A stretch of 64,000 nt of DNA from Seiridium cupressi. Taxonomy: Eukaryota; Ascomycota; Sordariomycetes; Amphisphaeriales; Sporocadaceae. The position numbers were made by a program, and so were the translations under genes. This document shows, piece by piece, positions 11,631 to 22,450 of this stretch. Location: contig JARVKI010000038.1 of the NCBI GenBank assembly GCA_036674765.1, forward strand, positions 62,001 to 126,000, written 5' to 3'. The stretch's first letter is position 1. The number at the start of each line of letters is the position of its first letter. A model generated the notes under the pieces. It searched no databases and had not been told where the DNA came from. It worked only from the letters and a program-made list of their open reading frames with translations.

Positions 11631-12402
11631 ATGCTGACTTCGACGACACAAATCATGCGCTTCGGCCTTCTAGGCTCACGAGGTCTCCAGCTCCAATCTG
11701 CACTATGCAGAGGAGCCACCGTCACAACCCTCGCCCAGCGTCAATTGGCGGCCAAGGCCTCCAAGACCATATGCACCGCCTCGACGAGGCAAGCTGCGAG
11801 GAAACTGCCGCTCGTCCACTGCCAATCCACCGCTCGACGATATGCCTCTACGGCCACCGGTCCAGCAGCTTCTGCGTCTGCATCGTCCACTCCCGGCCTC
11901 GATTGGAACACCTTCTTCACACTCCGCAAGACCCGAAGGCGATACCAGCTGGCATGTAGCGTGGTCACCATGCTGATCGGTGGTAGCGTTGCCGGTCTGG
12001 TATTGATCAACGTCGATGTAGAGTTCCTTGGCAAACTACCCTTGGATCCCTTCATCACCCTGGGCCTTATCACCATGAGCTCTGCTGCTCTGGGCTGGTT
12101 GGCTGGTCCGAGTTTGGGCTCAACCATCTTTTACATGGTGAAGCGAGGTATCAAGACTCCCATGGCTACCAAGGAGATTGAGTTCTTCGCAAGAATCAAG
12201 AAGAACCGTGTGGACCCGAGCACCAGTTCGGTCGGCAATCCAGGTACGTTTTCCATAGGCTTCCTAACACCGTGACTACATGGGCTGATGGCGACTGCTA
12301 GTGCCTGATTACTATGGCGAAAAGATTTCCAGCGTTGCTGGCTACAGGCAATGGCTCAAGGACCAAAGAGCATTCAACAAGAAGAGGACAAGCTTCCTAT
12401 GA
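11631..12402 (+). CDS. PAM17: PAM17, presequence translocase-associated motor subunit
   Basis: Two exons, 11631-12243 and 12302-12402; the intron of 58 nt has a GTACGT donor and CTAG acceptor; 237 aa. PAM17 is an inner-membrane subunit of the TIM23 import motor that organises the Pam16-Pam18 co-chaperone module on the matrix side. The N-terminal ~80 residues are Arg/Ser/Thr/Ala-rich and almost lack acidic residues (mitochondrial presequence). The conserved core begins LDWNTFFTLRKTRRRYQ, followed by two membrane segments (about residues 107-132 and 144-172) separated by PLDPF, then the conserved tail beginning VPDYYGEKI and containing YRQWLKDQ. The start at 11631 is the first ATG in frame with the presequence. 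It converges with UBA4 downstream (322 bp between stops). Confidence 0.95.
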
Positions 12403-12724
12403 TTAGACTAGGCGAGGGAAGGAGGGAAAGAACAGAAAGAAGCATAGTTGATGTGTAACTTACGCAACTTCAGTCACAAACACTCCACCAAGCCCTGAGG
12501 CATGGCTGGATCGATAGGTCCCGGAAACCATATGCGCTAAGCCGGGTTGGCGATTGGTCTCTTTCGAGGTACAGCATGGTTGTGAAAAGCAGCCATGGTA
12601 CAATACTGAGTTTTCTTTGGGCGTTATCAACCTCTCCACCAGTGTATCAACAGTGGGAAACATGCATTGGGAACGGGTCACATGAATTCAACTCCTCTTA
12701 CCAGAGAAAGATTCCGCATTGTCG
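12403..12724. other. Convergent 3' ends of PAM17 and UBA4
   Basis: 322 bp between the two stop codons. No ORF. Expected to hold both 3' UTRs. Confidence 0.5.
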
Positions 12725-14149
12725 TTAGGTGAATGGCAGGGCGGTGTCCACTTCCTGCTTCCATGCCCTCATACCCCCTGCTATATCCCCTATGAAGCGA
12801 GCACCGGCCCTGTCCAAGCCCATGTCCTTCAACTTTTGAGTCACTAGCTGCGAATCGTTGCCTACCCGGCAGACGACATAGATGGGAGCATCCGGGGGAA
12901 GAGAGGCAGGTAGCCAATCCGGCCTAGCGTGGTCAGTAGCCATGCTTCTTTTTTGGAATGCCGAGTAAGGAACGTTGATGGCGCCCGGGATACTAGCAAT
13001 ATCAAAGTGCTCTCGCTCGCGCACATCTAGTAGTACATGATCAAGCTCAGACTGCTTCTTTACAAGTGTGTTATAAATCGTGGCCGTGACTCTTTCTTCG
13101 GGCTTCAGCAGGCTCACTGGAGCTGTCACGCCACAGAATGCCACATAGTCGAGCAGTCCGGACTTGAGGGTGCCAAGTGACAGCTCAGATGATGGCGAGC
13201 AAGCGAAGCAGTCTGTCCGCCTGCCGCGCATTCTCATAGTTCGAAATGTCGTGGGACCAGACGCTGAAAATAAGAGCAGGCTCGGCGTGCTTGGCTCTCC
13301 TTGCCGTGTATTGAATCCAGCCGCAATGAGCTTGATGGCTTCCAACGCCTGCAGCACACCCATGACACCGACAACAGGCCCCAAGATACCCCCTTCCCCA
13401 CAGCTGACGACACTCTCAGCGGGTGGCGGTTTCGGGAATACACATCTATAGCAAGGGCCACCTTCTGGGCTACCTTGAGGTGCTGCCGGATTATTCAGGA
13501 CAATCAGCTGTCCATCTGTCCGTAAGGCGGATGCCGAGACCAGGGGCTTCTGAAGTAGCACGCATATGTCCGAGATGAGATAGCGAGATGTCGGGTGATC
13601 TGTGCAGTCGAGAACGACGTCATATTTTCTTACAATGTCCTCTGCGTTCTGGGGTGAGAGATGCGACCCGTATCGTACATAAGACACCCCTGGGTTCAGT
13701 TGCCGGCAGAAACTTGCCAGGCTGTCGACCTTCATCGCGCCGATCTTGGCGGTGCTATGTGCGATCTGGCGGTGCAAATTGGACTCCTCGACCGTGTCTC
13801 CGTCCACTATTCCAAGCGTCCCTACACCGGCACCAGCCAGATACGCGGCAGCTGGACACCCCAAGCCTCCTGCGCCAATAATGAGAACAGCCGTGGACTT
13901 GAGACGGAGTTGTCCCTGGATTCCGATGGAAGGCAAAATGAGTTGGCGGCCATAGCGGGCATACTCATCCTCCTTGAGTGGCCATGGCCATGATGCTCCG
14001 GGAGCAAACGTCTTTCCAGCTTCATCATCCCGAGAAGCAGCCGCAGAGTTCTCGAGTTCTTCCAGCTGTGCACGCAGTGCTTGGAGTTCCTCTTCGGCCT
14101 TGGCTATTTGTTGCCGAAGTGTAACGGCTTTATCAGCGGCTGCGTCCAT
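12725..14149 (-). CDS. UBA4: UBA4/MOCS3: E1-like adenylyltransferase and sulfurtransferase
   Basis: Single exon, 474 aa. It activates the ubiquitin-like protein Urm1 by adenylation and transfers sulfur to its C-terminus, for tRNA wobble-uridine thiolation (cytosol). In many fungi the same enzyme also serves molybdopterin synthase (cnxF). Order seen: N-terminal coiled coil (8-35); ThiF/E1 domain with the nucleotide loop GAGGLG (92-97) and VDGDTVEESNLHRQ; zinc site CYRC (233-236) with CFAC (314-317); E1 active-site Cys250 in SCGEGG; and a C-terminal rhodanese domain (about 355-472) with persulfide Cys427 in CRVGND. All catalytic residues are intact. It is transcribed divergently from SLX9 across 301 bp. 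Confidence 0.96.
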   Translation of the reverse strand: MDAAADKAVTLRQQIAKAEEELQALRAQLEELENSAAASRDDEAGKTFAPGASWPWPLKEDEYARYGRQLILPSIGIQGQLRLKSTAVLIIGAGGLGCPAAAYLAGAGVGTLGIVDGDTVEESNLHRQIAHSTAKIGAMKVDSLASFCRQLNPGVSYVRYGSHLSPQNAEDIVRKYDVVLDCTDHPTSRYLISDICVLLQKPLVSASALRTDGQLIVLNNPAAPQGSPEGGPCYRCVFPKPPPAESVVSCGEGGILGPVVGVMGVLQALEAIKLIAAGFNTRQGEPSTPSLLLFSASGPTTFRTMRMRGRRTDCFACSPSSELSLGTLKSGLLDYVAFCGVTAPVSLLKPEERVTATIYNTLVKKQSELDHVLLDVREREHFDIASIPGAINVPYSAFQKRSMATDHARPDWLPASLPPDAPIYVVCRVGNDSQLVTQKLKDMGLDRAGARFIGDIAGGMRAWKQEVDTALPFT

Positions 14150-14450
14150 TTCCCCCGACTTCAGAGGCTTTCACGAAGCAATCGACTTGTTCATTGCAAT
14201 GATAATCTACCGGAGTAGCTGAGGGTTTGAGCTCCTTGCCTGAAATCTTGTCAATAGGGATCTGGACGATGAATTAGACGGAATTGGCCCTCCCCGCCGC
14301 CCCCTTGCAGAAACGGTCAGCGATAGCGACTACCCCACAGGTGTAATACGCTAAAATTTTGAGAGCTCCAGGTCAAACCATAAGTTTTTATTCTACAACC
14401 TGTGGCAAAACTGCTCTTCCACACATCCCACAGTCGATACCGTCCTAATC
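14150..14450. promoter_or_regulatory. Divergent UBA4/SLX9 promoter
   Basis: 301 bp lie between the two start codons, so both genes must share this short region. No specific factor site is assigned. Confidence 0.55.
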
Positions 14451-15149
14451 ATGGTGAGACAAACACGATCTAGCTCGGGAAGAGAAATGATTACTAACCA
14501 CGCCACACAGGCCCCAACAGTACCTGTCAAGCGCCGCTCTCTGCGCGCGAGGATAGCAGCCAAATCAGACGGTGGCCCGTATGCGCCGCGCAAGGCGCCT
14601 CGTCCCGATGCTGTTGACGCATCGGAATCTTTCATCAACTCCAAAAGGGACAAACGGATAGTCAAGCACTCGTCCTTCGTCTCGCGCATCGAGAAGTCCA
14701 ACAAGAAGCCGCTCAAGCGGCGCCGACCAGGCAAGAAGCTGGTCACGGACCTCGATTCCCTCAAGAAAGCGCTGCCGGACTTGCTGGCCGAGGGCGAGAC
14801 GGAAGAGAGTCTCCAGCAACTGAAGGAGGGCAAGGTGAGGCTGAAGAGCTTGAAGAGCAGGAAAGGAGCGCTCAAGAAGAAGGAGAAAGTTGTCAAGGGC
14901 GAGGTAGAGCGCTTCAGGGGAAGCCTTGCGAGACTGAACGCCGTCGGTGCCGCCTCCCAGGGCCAGGGCCAGGGCCCCACGGAGGGCATGGATGTTGAGG
15001 CAGAGGCAGACGACGAAGCTCGGGCGGACCAGAGGGCACAACAATCGCAGAACGCAACGGCGAGTCGATGGGCGGCGCTAAGGGGCTTTATCTCCGCTAC
15101 CATGGAGCAGAATCCTGCGTTCGTCGACAAACAGGATGCTGGAAAGTGA
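14451..15149 (+). CDS. SLX9: SLX9-like ribosome biogenesis protein
   Basis: Exons 14451-14453 (the ATG alone) and 14511-15149; 213 aa. Intron 14454-14510 (57 nt) has a GTGAGA donor, a TACTAAC branch at 14492-14498 and a CACAG acceptor. After splicing the protein begins MAPTVPVKRRSLRAR, a typical start for fungal SLX9. It is very basic (KPLKRRRPGKK, LKSLKSRKGALKKK), with a central helical segment and an acidic DVEAEADDEA stretch. SLX9 family proteins act in 18S rRNA maturation and nuclear export of pre-40S particles (nucleolus). The intron is a multiple of three without stops, so its retention would only add 19 residues. Confidence 0.85.
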   Translation: MVRQTRSSSGREMITNHATQAPTVPVKRRSLRARIAAKSDGGPYAPRKAPRPDAVDASESFINSKRDKRIVKHSSFVSRIEKSNKKPLKRRRPGKKLVTDLDSLKKALPDLLAEGETEESLQQLKEGKVRLKSLKSRKGALKKKEKVVKGEVERFRGSLARLNAVGAASQGQGQGPTEGMDVEAEADDEARADQRAQQSQNATASRWAALRGFISATMEQNPAFVDKQDAGK

Positions 15150-16896
15150 AACCCGCTGCCGTCACAAGTATCAGCACACATCTGAGCAGCGGTCTTTAAG
15201 TCCCATGAGCTCATGAATCGGCTTGAAATGGTCGTAACGAAGTGCTCGGTGTAGTGTATGCCTGTTGCACCTGTCTGAGTTACTGGAACCAAAGCGTCTC
15301 AGCGACCAGTTTTTGTGGTCCGCGATGCTTGCTTGGGGTTGGCGTTTCGAGTGGAAGAGAAGATGGGTATGGCATCATATGGAAAATTCTTCCTCACTGG
15401 TCAAACCGCCCACGCTGCAACCACTCCGAGCAAGGCGATGGTATAAGTGACTGATGAAGGACAGCCGGCGCAGGTGATTGATCTGCATGGGCAACCGGTG
15501 AGAGGTGCATCAACACCTGTAGGTCGAGAAGCTGAGCCTTGAACTAAGAGCAGAATAGGAGTGGCCCTAAAAGAGACGATCCCAAGGCCACCCATGATGA
15601 CGGGAGGTGTGGATAGTAGAGGAGAGTAGTGCTATATACACAGCTTCGGTGGACCAAAAATTGGGTGTCGATGCCAACCAGGAAGCGTGGTCCAGTGCTA
15701 CTTTTGGTTGCCCTCCTTCCATATTCGCAATTAACACAGAGAGTAGGTATGATCATAGGTTCGGCCTATGTGTGATTGTTTCATGGCGTGGAGTGGTGAC
15801 ACTTCAGCCTTATGGATCTGATTCCCTGTCAGCCGGCAGTCTCCAGTAGCCAAGACTTGGGACAATGGCATGGATGTCGCGTGAATGCCAATGCTAAATG
15901 TCAATGTCAATGCCAATGGGCAATCTTGCAGTGGGCCTCCACTGGTGCCAGCATCTAGGCGCGGGGCAGTGGAGGGGCCGACCGCAGCACACAGAAAGTG
16001 ACAGCACTCAGCCGCAACTTGTTCGTCATCGCTGTCGCTTCAGGAGAAAGAAATCCAAAGCCCAATGCTGCGTCAGGGAGACAGAGCCCATGTTCACGTC
16101 GACATGACAACTCGAAGTAAAAACCCACATCTACTCAACATTTCACAGGGCTGAAAATATCTATCAGACCACGTACTATCCCAGGCATCTACAATCCGAT
16201 AATGTATCTGCTCTTCGGATTTTTAGCGCGTTCTTCGCTAGAGCTGCTGTCGATCCACCCCACAGCATGGGTGCTTGGACGCGCTCGGTGCTTCCCTGTT
16301 CCCTCCCCCGCACTTTTCCGGCTTTCCAATCTACGTACCTGTTAGCCAGGGACTCTTCAGAAGTCGATCGTCGGCCACTGTGATTGCCTTCACCTGCCTA
16401 GCCATACTACCTCAACCTCGTGACAGCACCACTTTCGACGACAAGGCCCGCGTCCGCGATAGAAGGCTTTGCTTTCGAAAGATACCTAGATATAACCCAC
16501 GTCGCCTACTCTGCTGCTTGTTCTTGAGCAGTGCGTGGAGTGGACCTTGTGTCGGGAATTTTTCTTCTCTCTCTCCGTCCTCCAGCCATAACCTGCTCCC
16601 AAGGCTTAAAGCCGCCTTACATCATCGTCGCGACTTGCTCCTGCTCAACCAAGAGCCTCCCGCCATCTTCACTTTGCACGCAACAATCGGCGACAATCGT
16701 TTCGCACCCCTTCCAACCGACCGCTGAAGCTCAATCCACGCAACTGCCCTCTCGACCCGACCGCCTCCTACCCGCCCTACATTTCCGATCGCATGCGACC
16801 ACGCCCCGCCGTTTAGCAACTCAGCTCCCTTGCCGACGCTGTTGGCATTGCACAAGCCGCATCTTGGGGGATTCCGTACGGACTTGGTTAGCAACC
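15150..16896. other. Intergenic; SLX9 3' flank and pyrimidine-rich leader of the Ulp-like gene
   Basis: No recognisable coding content. A short degenerate hexamer run (tcaatg/ccaatg) lies near 15885-15922. From about 16290 to 16800 the plus strand is C/T-rich, as expected for the promoter and 5' UTR of the next gene. Confidence 0.5.
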
Positions 16897-17965
16897 ATGT
16901 TGAACCACTCAAAAACTCAGCGCCGACCCCGGCATGCTAACTACGGCCGAAAGGCTCGCACAATGCCATTTCGCGAAAAGTTTGCTCGTCGCTTTGGCGA
17001 CAGTGTATGGGATCTCGTTCTCTCCGTAATAGCACCCCACGCTGATATTCTGCAGTTGTCTCCGGGCCCTTCTCCGAACCAGCCTTACCTGTCGTGTAAG
17101 TCTAATGTCGTTGTCTTATCTTCCCATTCTTTCTCCTCCTTGTGCAAATCCAGGACATCTCTGACTAAGGCTTTTTCCCAGATCACGATATTTGCTGTAA
17201 GCAGTAGCTTTCTCCGGACCTCTGCGCCTTCCATACTAACCACATACACAGTGACATATGAAGATGTCAAGGCACTCCGCCATGACTGGCTCACGGATAA
17301 CGTATGGTGATTCCCTCCTCTCCCTTTCAAACTGTGCTGAGAATCGTGTCCCTCAGAATATCGCTTTCTGGGAGGAATTCTTGGAGCGCGAAGTCCTTAC
17401 CAAGTACCCCCAGGCACACATTGTGCTCCTTAGACCTTCCATGACATTTCTGCTCATGAAGGATAGCGATACAGAGGCCGTCAAGAGCGCTATCCCCGAC
17501 TTTAGGGGCGTCACTCACATCTTCCTGCCAATCAACGACAACCGGAATGTTTCTCAGGCTGAGGGTGGATCCCACTGGTCCCTACTCCTCGTGAGCATCA
17601 TCGACGGTGTGGCGTTCCATTACGACTCCCTTGAGGGTGCCAATAATGACGAGGCGCTTCTCTGCCTACGTCGGCTGGAGCCTGTGCTGCGTAAGAAGTT
17701 GCGCTTTCACCACCTCTCCGAATGCCCTCAGCAGGACAATGGCAGCGACTGCGGCGTGTTCGTCTGCATCATTATGCGTCACCTGCTCGTGAAGCGACTT
17801 CTTGCCGTTAATGCTGGCGAGAAGATCTCCATGAGTATGGCACACAAGGCTATCGATGCTGTTGGAGCTCGGAAGGAGATGATAAATATTGTTAATAGCT
17901 TGCGCAAGGAGGGTGAGAGGAGACGGTCGTCGAGCCATAGCAACACACCTCCCCGTGTTGACTAA
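16897..17965 (+). CDS. Ulp1/SENP family cysteine protease, NEDD8-protease (SENP8/Nep2) type
   Basis: Three exons: 16897-17095, 17252-17301 and 17357-17965; introns of 156 nt (GTAAGT, CTAAC branch) and 55 nt; 285 aa. A start at 16963 is an alternative. It removes a ubiquitin-like modifier from conjugates or processes its precursor. The single compact catalytic domain without a long N-terminus and the entry motif DWLTDNNIAFWEEFLE favour the SENP8/Nep2 (NEDD8) subgroup over SUMO proteases, but this is inference. Catalytic residues are His156 (GGSHWS), Asp173 (HYDS), Gln209 (PQQDNG) and Cys215 (SDCGVF). All are intact. The C-terminal ~40 residues are basic and Ser-rich. Confidence 0.88.
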
Positions 17966-18318
17966 GGTTGACCAAGGTTGACCAAAGCTTCACATCTCTG
18001 GTTCGATTGTCTGTTAGTCGTTCTGACTCGATAAAGCGTCTGGCGTTTGGGGACTATGGTTCTGCTTCTTACAGTCTTGATTACGGCGTCTGCGGTTTGC
18101 ATATCAAGCGAGGCACAGGATAGGACGGCCCCAGGTTGATTTCAAGTAGGTAGGCCATGTACAAAGCAAGCCTTCAAAGACATATGTTCCATTTGTGGTT
18201 TCTGGTGATGCCTAGTGTCCAGACCTTGGTAGGGACTGACTTACTGATCGACTGATTGACTGACCAATTGACTGGCGGCTAGCTAACTGGCTGCAGCATG
18301 TACTAAACACACAGAAAG
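17966..18318. other. Convergent 3' flanks with short TGAC-type simple repeats
   Basis: Between the protease and D-amino-acid oxidase stops. It holds a short direct repeat of ggttgacca at about 17967-17985 and a degenerate tgac/tgat run at 18236-18275. No gene. Confidence 0.5.
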
Positions 18319-19797
18319 TCATGTTGACCATTGTACAGACAAACTTGACTTCACAAGCTCAACCACGCGGGCAGCCACCCCGTAGCTGACCTGAAAACCG
18401 AAGCCGCCCAATCCGTATGCGTGGACCACCTTCAAGGTTCCGAGCTCTGGGTCTTGGATCTCATCACCCTCGACTCTAGGACCACCCTCACGAACTGGTC
18501 GCCAGCCTACTTGGTGGCGAACCACGCGAAGTGCCTCGACTCCAGCACCTTGGGCCACAAGGCTAGGCGCCAACTTGATTGCTCGCTGCACTGCAGCATC
18601 GGGAGGTTAGTGATGGGCTCATTGGGTAGGCTTGCGAGTCATCCATAGTTGCAGCTTATGCTAAGGCTAGGAGAAACGCTCAACCAGAAACTCATTGTCT
18701 TGCCTACCTATACCAGACTTGGGGGCGAATAGAGAACAAACACTGAATCGACTCACTGATACGTCGGCTAAGCGCTAGGTTGGGCTCTGTGCACCTTGAG
18801 CCATCCCACCGGCTCCCTCCCAGGGCAGTGCCGCCGCCGGCGGGACGTGGAATGACATAGCAACATTCCCCAATGGACGAGTCCATGGTGTCGTCAGTTC
18901 CATCGAGGGTATATATTCCATCGGCTTCGTTTGCTACAACGACCATCTGCCCAAGAACCGACCTCAGCTTCTGGTCATTCACACCACCAAGGGTTGCCGC
19001 TTGCAAACCTGTGCAGTTAACCACCACTGCAGGCTGTGTGGCAGAGATGACAAAGGCCTCACGGATGTGCGAGAGAGTATCGCGGCGAAACTTGACACCC
19101 AGTTCCAGGCAATTGGATTGTAACCAGTGGAGATATATACTGGGGTCGAGGGAGACGCTTTGGTAATAAACTCCCCAATCTACCCAATCAGGCACATCTT
19201 CTTTACTTAAAATCCTATACTACGTCTCAGTCAGCAAAGCACCGGGGACTACCGAAAACCTCTATACTCACGTCGGTAACAACATCTTTGAACCAGTGCT
19301 TCAAGTCGCTCGGTTGTTTGTCTGAATTCCAGTAGTATGTAGTTTTGTCTGTAATGGTGAGCCATGTGCCGCTTAGGATAGGGAATTGGTATACCTTCGA
19401 TGGCCACCCCCGCTCCTGGTTGGGTCCGAGCAAGTTCCTGCAGTCGATGTAACGTGAAGACCTCCCAGTCAGCTTCGATACTGCCCTGCTCAGCAAAGCT
19501 GAGATCTCCAAGGTCAGCTTGGGTTCGGTTGTCCAGGCGCAAAGATGGAGGGCTTACGGGGTCCAATCCGCACCCGCCCATTGACTTGTGTAGTCGATGT
19601 CATGGTCCCCAGGCATATGTTGTCCAATGACCTGGATATGCTGGAACCCAGCTCGGGCAAGCACGAGAGCTGCCGTGAGCCCGATGACGCCGGCACTGTT
19701 CGTTTTTCAGCCACATTGTGATGACCAAGGGACGTGTCAGGAATGGGTAGTACCCTATGACGAGTATCGGCGACTCGGTCTGCGTAATTTCTGTCAT
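18319..19797 (-). CDS. D-amino-acid oxidase (FAD-dependent)
   Basis: Six exons: 19797-19754, 19695-19558, 19498-19395, 19348-19272, 19219-18757 and 18590-18319; introns of 58, 59, 46, 52 and 166 nt; 365 aa. It oxidises D-amino acids to 2-oxo acids, ammonia and hydrogen peroxide. The N-terminal dinucleotide fold VIGAGVIGLTAA is assembled across intron 1. HMPGDHDIDYTSQWAGADW and RILSKEDVPDWVDWG follow. Then come VVNCTGLQAATLGG, the VIPRPAGGGTALGG strand and the DAO signature HAYGLGGFGFQVSYG near residue 330. The length matches the family. The C-terminus (VQWST) has no obvious peroxisomal PTS1, unlike many fungal DAOs, so the location is uncertain. Confidence 0.92.
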
Positions 19798-20708
19798 TTC
19801 TTCTTATCGTGGGGTGCTGCTGTCGGTTACTCTCATATGTAGCATTGGATAATTCTCCTTGCAGCCAACAGAGTATCATAGAATACGGGCCAGGGGCCAG
19901 CTTTACAGTCTTCCAGGCAGTTACACGAAGGTGTAGTGGCATGGATGTTTTGTAGTATGAGGTGCTTTATTCCGATACATGAAGGCTCCGCTCATTTATC
20001 CAATCACAGTCCATATCACTGACGGAGTTGGTATCGTCATTCCGAATCCTGGGCCAGATCCGGTTCGGCTGGACCAAACTTGGCTGCGTCGCCCTCATTG
20101 GTTCCGGATGTCGATGGGTCTCCGGTTGAGATGGACTAACCTGATTGTAATCCTCCCTAACGGTATAAGTACGCTTTGGGGTAACCCTACAGTGCACCAA
20201 AACATCACAGCACAGAGACTTCGGAGGATGGAATATTCGGTGGATGTGGACCATCCAACTCTGGAGCGAGCAAGAGATGACGAACCAATTCTTGAGAGAG
20301 CCAATGTGAATTGCATAAACATGGGCTGATGATGAGTGTGTGGTCCACGAATCCGTACTCAGCTGAACTGGCAAAACCATGATCGATTAAATGGGCCGAG
20401 TTCGCAATGCGATAATTGACGGGCAACCAAACTTCGGTGTCTTCTCCCACACAGCCTCGCTCCGGGACCTTTACCTGGCTGGGACATCTGTAGCTCGGTT
20501 TAGTGTATCCTGAAATTATATCTGTCCTCGATTCTAGGAGTACTACTAGTGGACTACGCCCTCAGGTGGAGGAACTAGCCCGACGATGATAAAGTCTCTA
20601 GCCATACTTAGAGCCTGGGGCGTGAGAGGCTCAATCGTAACCGCGCGTATCTCGTGGTATTTGAAGGACCACTCCTCTTATTATATCACACTTTTTTGCC
20701 TCATACAG
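19798..20708. other. Intergenic; promoter of D-amino-acid oxidase and possible decayed P450 sequence
   Basis: No intact ORF. It lies directly downstream of the P450 N-terminal fragment on the minus strand. One minus-strand frame near 20440-20475 reads GPGARLCGR, weakly like a haem loop but one residue short; I treat this as unproven. Confidence 0.35.
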
Positions 20709-20915
20709 TCAAAATACCCACGAAATGAAGATCCAGCCCGGAAAGCGAGGCAGTGGATGGAGGAACAGTCGATAAAGAGCCACGGCCGTGAAATAGACGG
20801 CGACGGTCAACCCGAGACGCTGCCATGGAAGTAAATAGGATTCAGCCTCCATTCTGCTTGCGCGCAGCTCTCGAGTTGTGGTTCTCGTTGCGCTTGCGTG
20901 TTTCTCGTCCTCCAT
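20709..20915 (-). pseudogene. Cytochrome P450 N-terminal fragment
   Basis: An ORF of 68 aa from the ATG at 20915. It contains a hydrophobic anchor (LGLTVAVYFTAVALY) followed by YRLFLHPLPRFPG, the near-invariant anchor-to-proline-hinge sequence of fungal microsomal P450s (normally continuing PGPKLAA). Here it runs into unrelated sequence and a stop, and no catalytic core is found downstream. It is probably the remnant of a deleted or decayed P450 gene. A continuing exon beyond an intron was looked for and not found. Confidence 0.6.
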
Positions 20916-22450
20916 ACGAAGCTTTGCACTGATTCTAACTGCTTGACTAATGGTTGGCCTAACTAGTTTTTATATTACCTTCGCTCAAGGTAGTGCAATA
21001 GCCGCTTAACAGACAATAATCGGAAGGAACATACGATGTTCCCTGGGTTCCCCCATTCACGATTTCCATCATTGAGAACACTCACGTCTTCAATTTCCTT
21101 GGGCTGTTAGGATCGGGCGCATCCACATCCTCAGTGGTTCCTTGCTTACAATGGCCCTCTGAATCTCAAAAAACGATATGGGTCGCGGCGACGGCCAGGT
21201 TGACACAAGACACTCTAAACTTATATAATACAAGGAGTCACTTCAAGTGCTGTTCCGTATGTCGAAGCAGACATTCGTCATCATCATGGCCTGCGTCCCG
21301 GCTTCACGGATCTTTGTAATCATCACAATGATGTTCCCAGAGCTAAGCTCCTCGCTGCTGAACCTTGTCCGGCGTAGCGAGACGATGAATGAGCCCTCTT
21401 ATGAATTTTCTTATTCTGGAGATCAATCTGCAGGTTTTGGCGCATATGCAGACCTTGGGCTAAGCACTCGCAAACCCGGCCCCCTCAGGAACCTCATATG
21501 CCCCATGAACATCTGCTCCCGAAAACGTAGGCCACGAGCAGTTGATCGAGGGAGAAAACCATGTGAAACGAGTAGATGAGTACCCCGTGTCGTACACTTG
21601 AGCTCCAATTTCCGATTAGACTCACTCGCCACTGACATAGATAAAATACAACTAGTATGAGATGGTAGGTGGAGTTGGAACGAGTGCAGAATGGTCAGTG
21701 CTGAACTCAATCATGGGTAGCTATTAAAGTGTGCTACTGTTTTTACAGTTCTTATTACCGATCCACTCGAAGGCTTCCGCCAGTGAAAGGGGCAACTGCT
21801 TGAAACATGGGATGCTATATACATCACAGTGCTCAGAATCCAAACCCCGAGATGGACCAAACAAAGAGCTCCCCAAAGAAGGCATGTGAGCAGTCGGAAG
21901 CAGTTGACAAGTCATCGGGTTGTCTTGGGCATATGTCGCTCTGCTGTTATCAGCCACGCATCCACTGCTCTCAACCTTATAGTGTAATTCCATGCCCCTG
22001 CGGGCTGCTTGTTTTGACGGGACTGTCGGGGACGGTACGAGGGATCATACCAAGCTGCAGCCTGTGCGCACTGTTTGTATTATCAGGAATGATTGAGCCT
22101 AAGCCAAGAGCTCGCAATGCAATCAAATGCATCTTCACTGTGATTCTGTGCCGTACATGGTCGATCTATACTATATCTAGCCACGACCAGGCGGCCGCTC
22201 GCAGATTTCAAACTGTATTCGGCTGCACTGCCACCATTATATCATATCATCTCCTAACAGCGATTTCAGCGCTAGTATTTAATCTGCTTTGAGGCACCAA
22301 GTCACTAATCGGGGCAGATTCCCTCCCGACTGTCCCTCAAACTGTCTACACGCAGTTTTGTCTTGGCACGCGCTTAGCCTTCCCAAGTCAGATGCAAGTC
22401 GATTCATAGCGGTTATACCTTATTCAAGTGCCTATCGTTGGACCGTGGAC
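20916..22450. other. Intergenic, no supported gene
   Basis: Two ATG-initiated frames (21259-21579 and 21807-22292, both plus) have no recognisable domains or convincing splice structure. I do not call them genes. Confidence 0.4.

Noticed and set aside
21807..22292. 161-aa plus-strand ORF with ATG
   Set aside because: No recognisable domain, no signal peptide, irregular composition and no supporting splice or promoter context.
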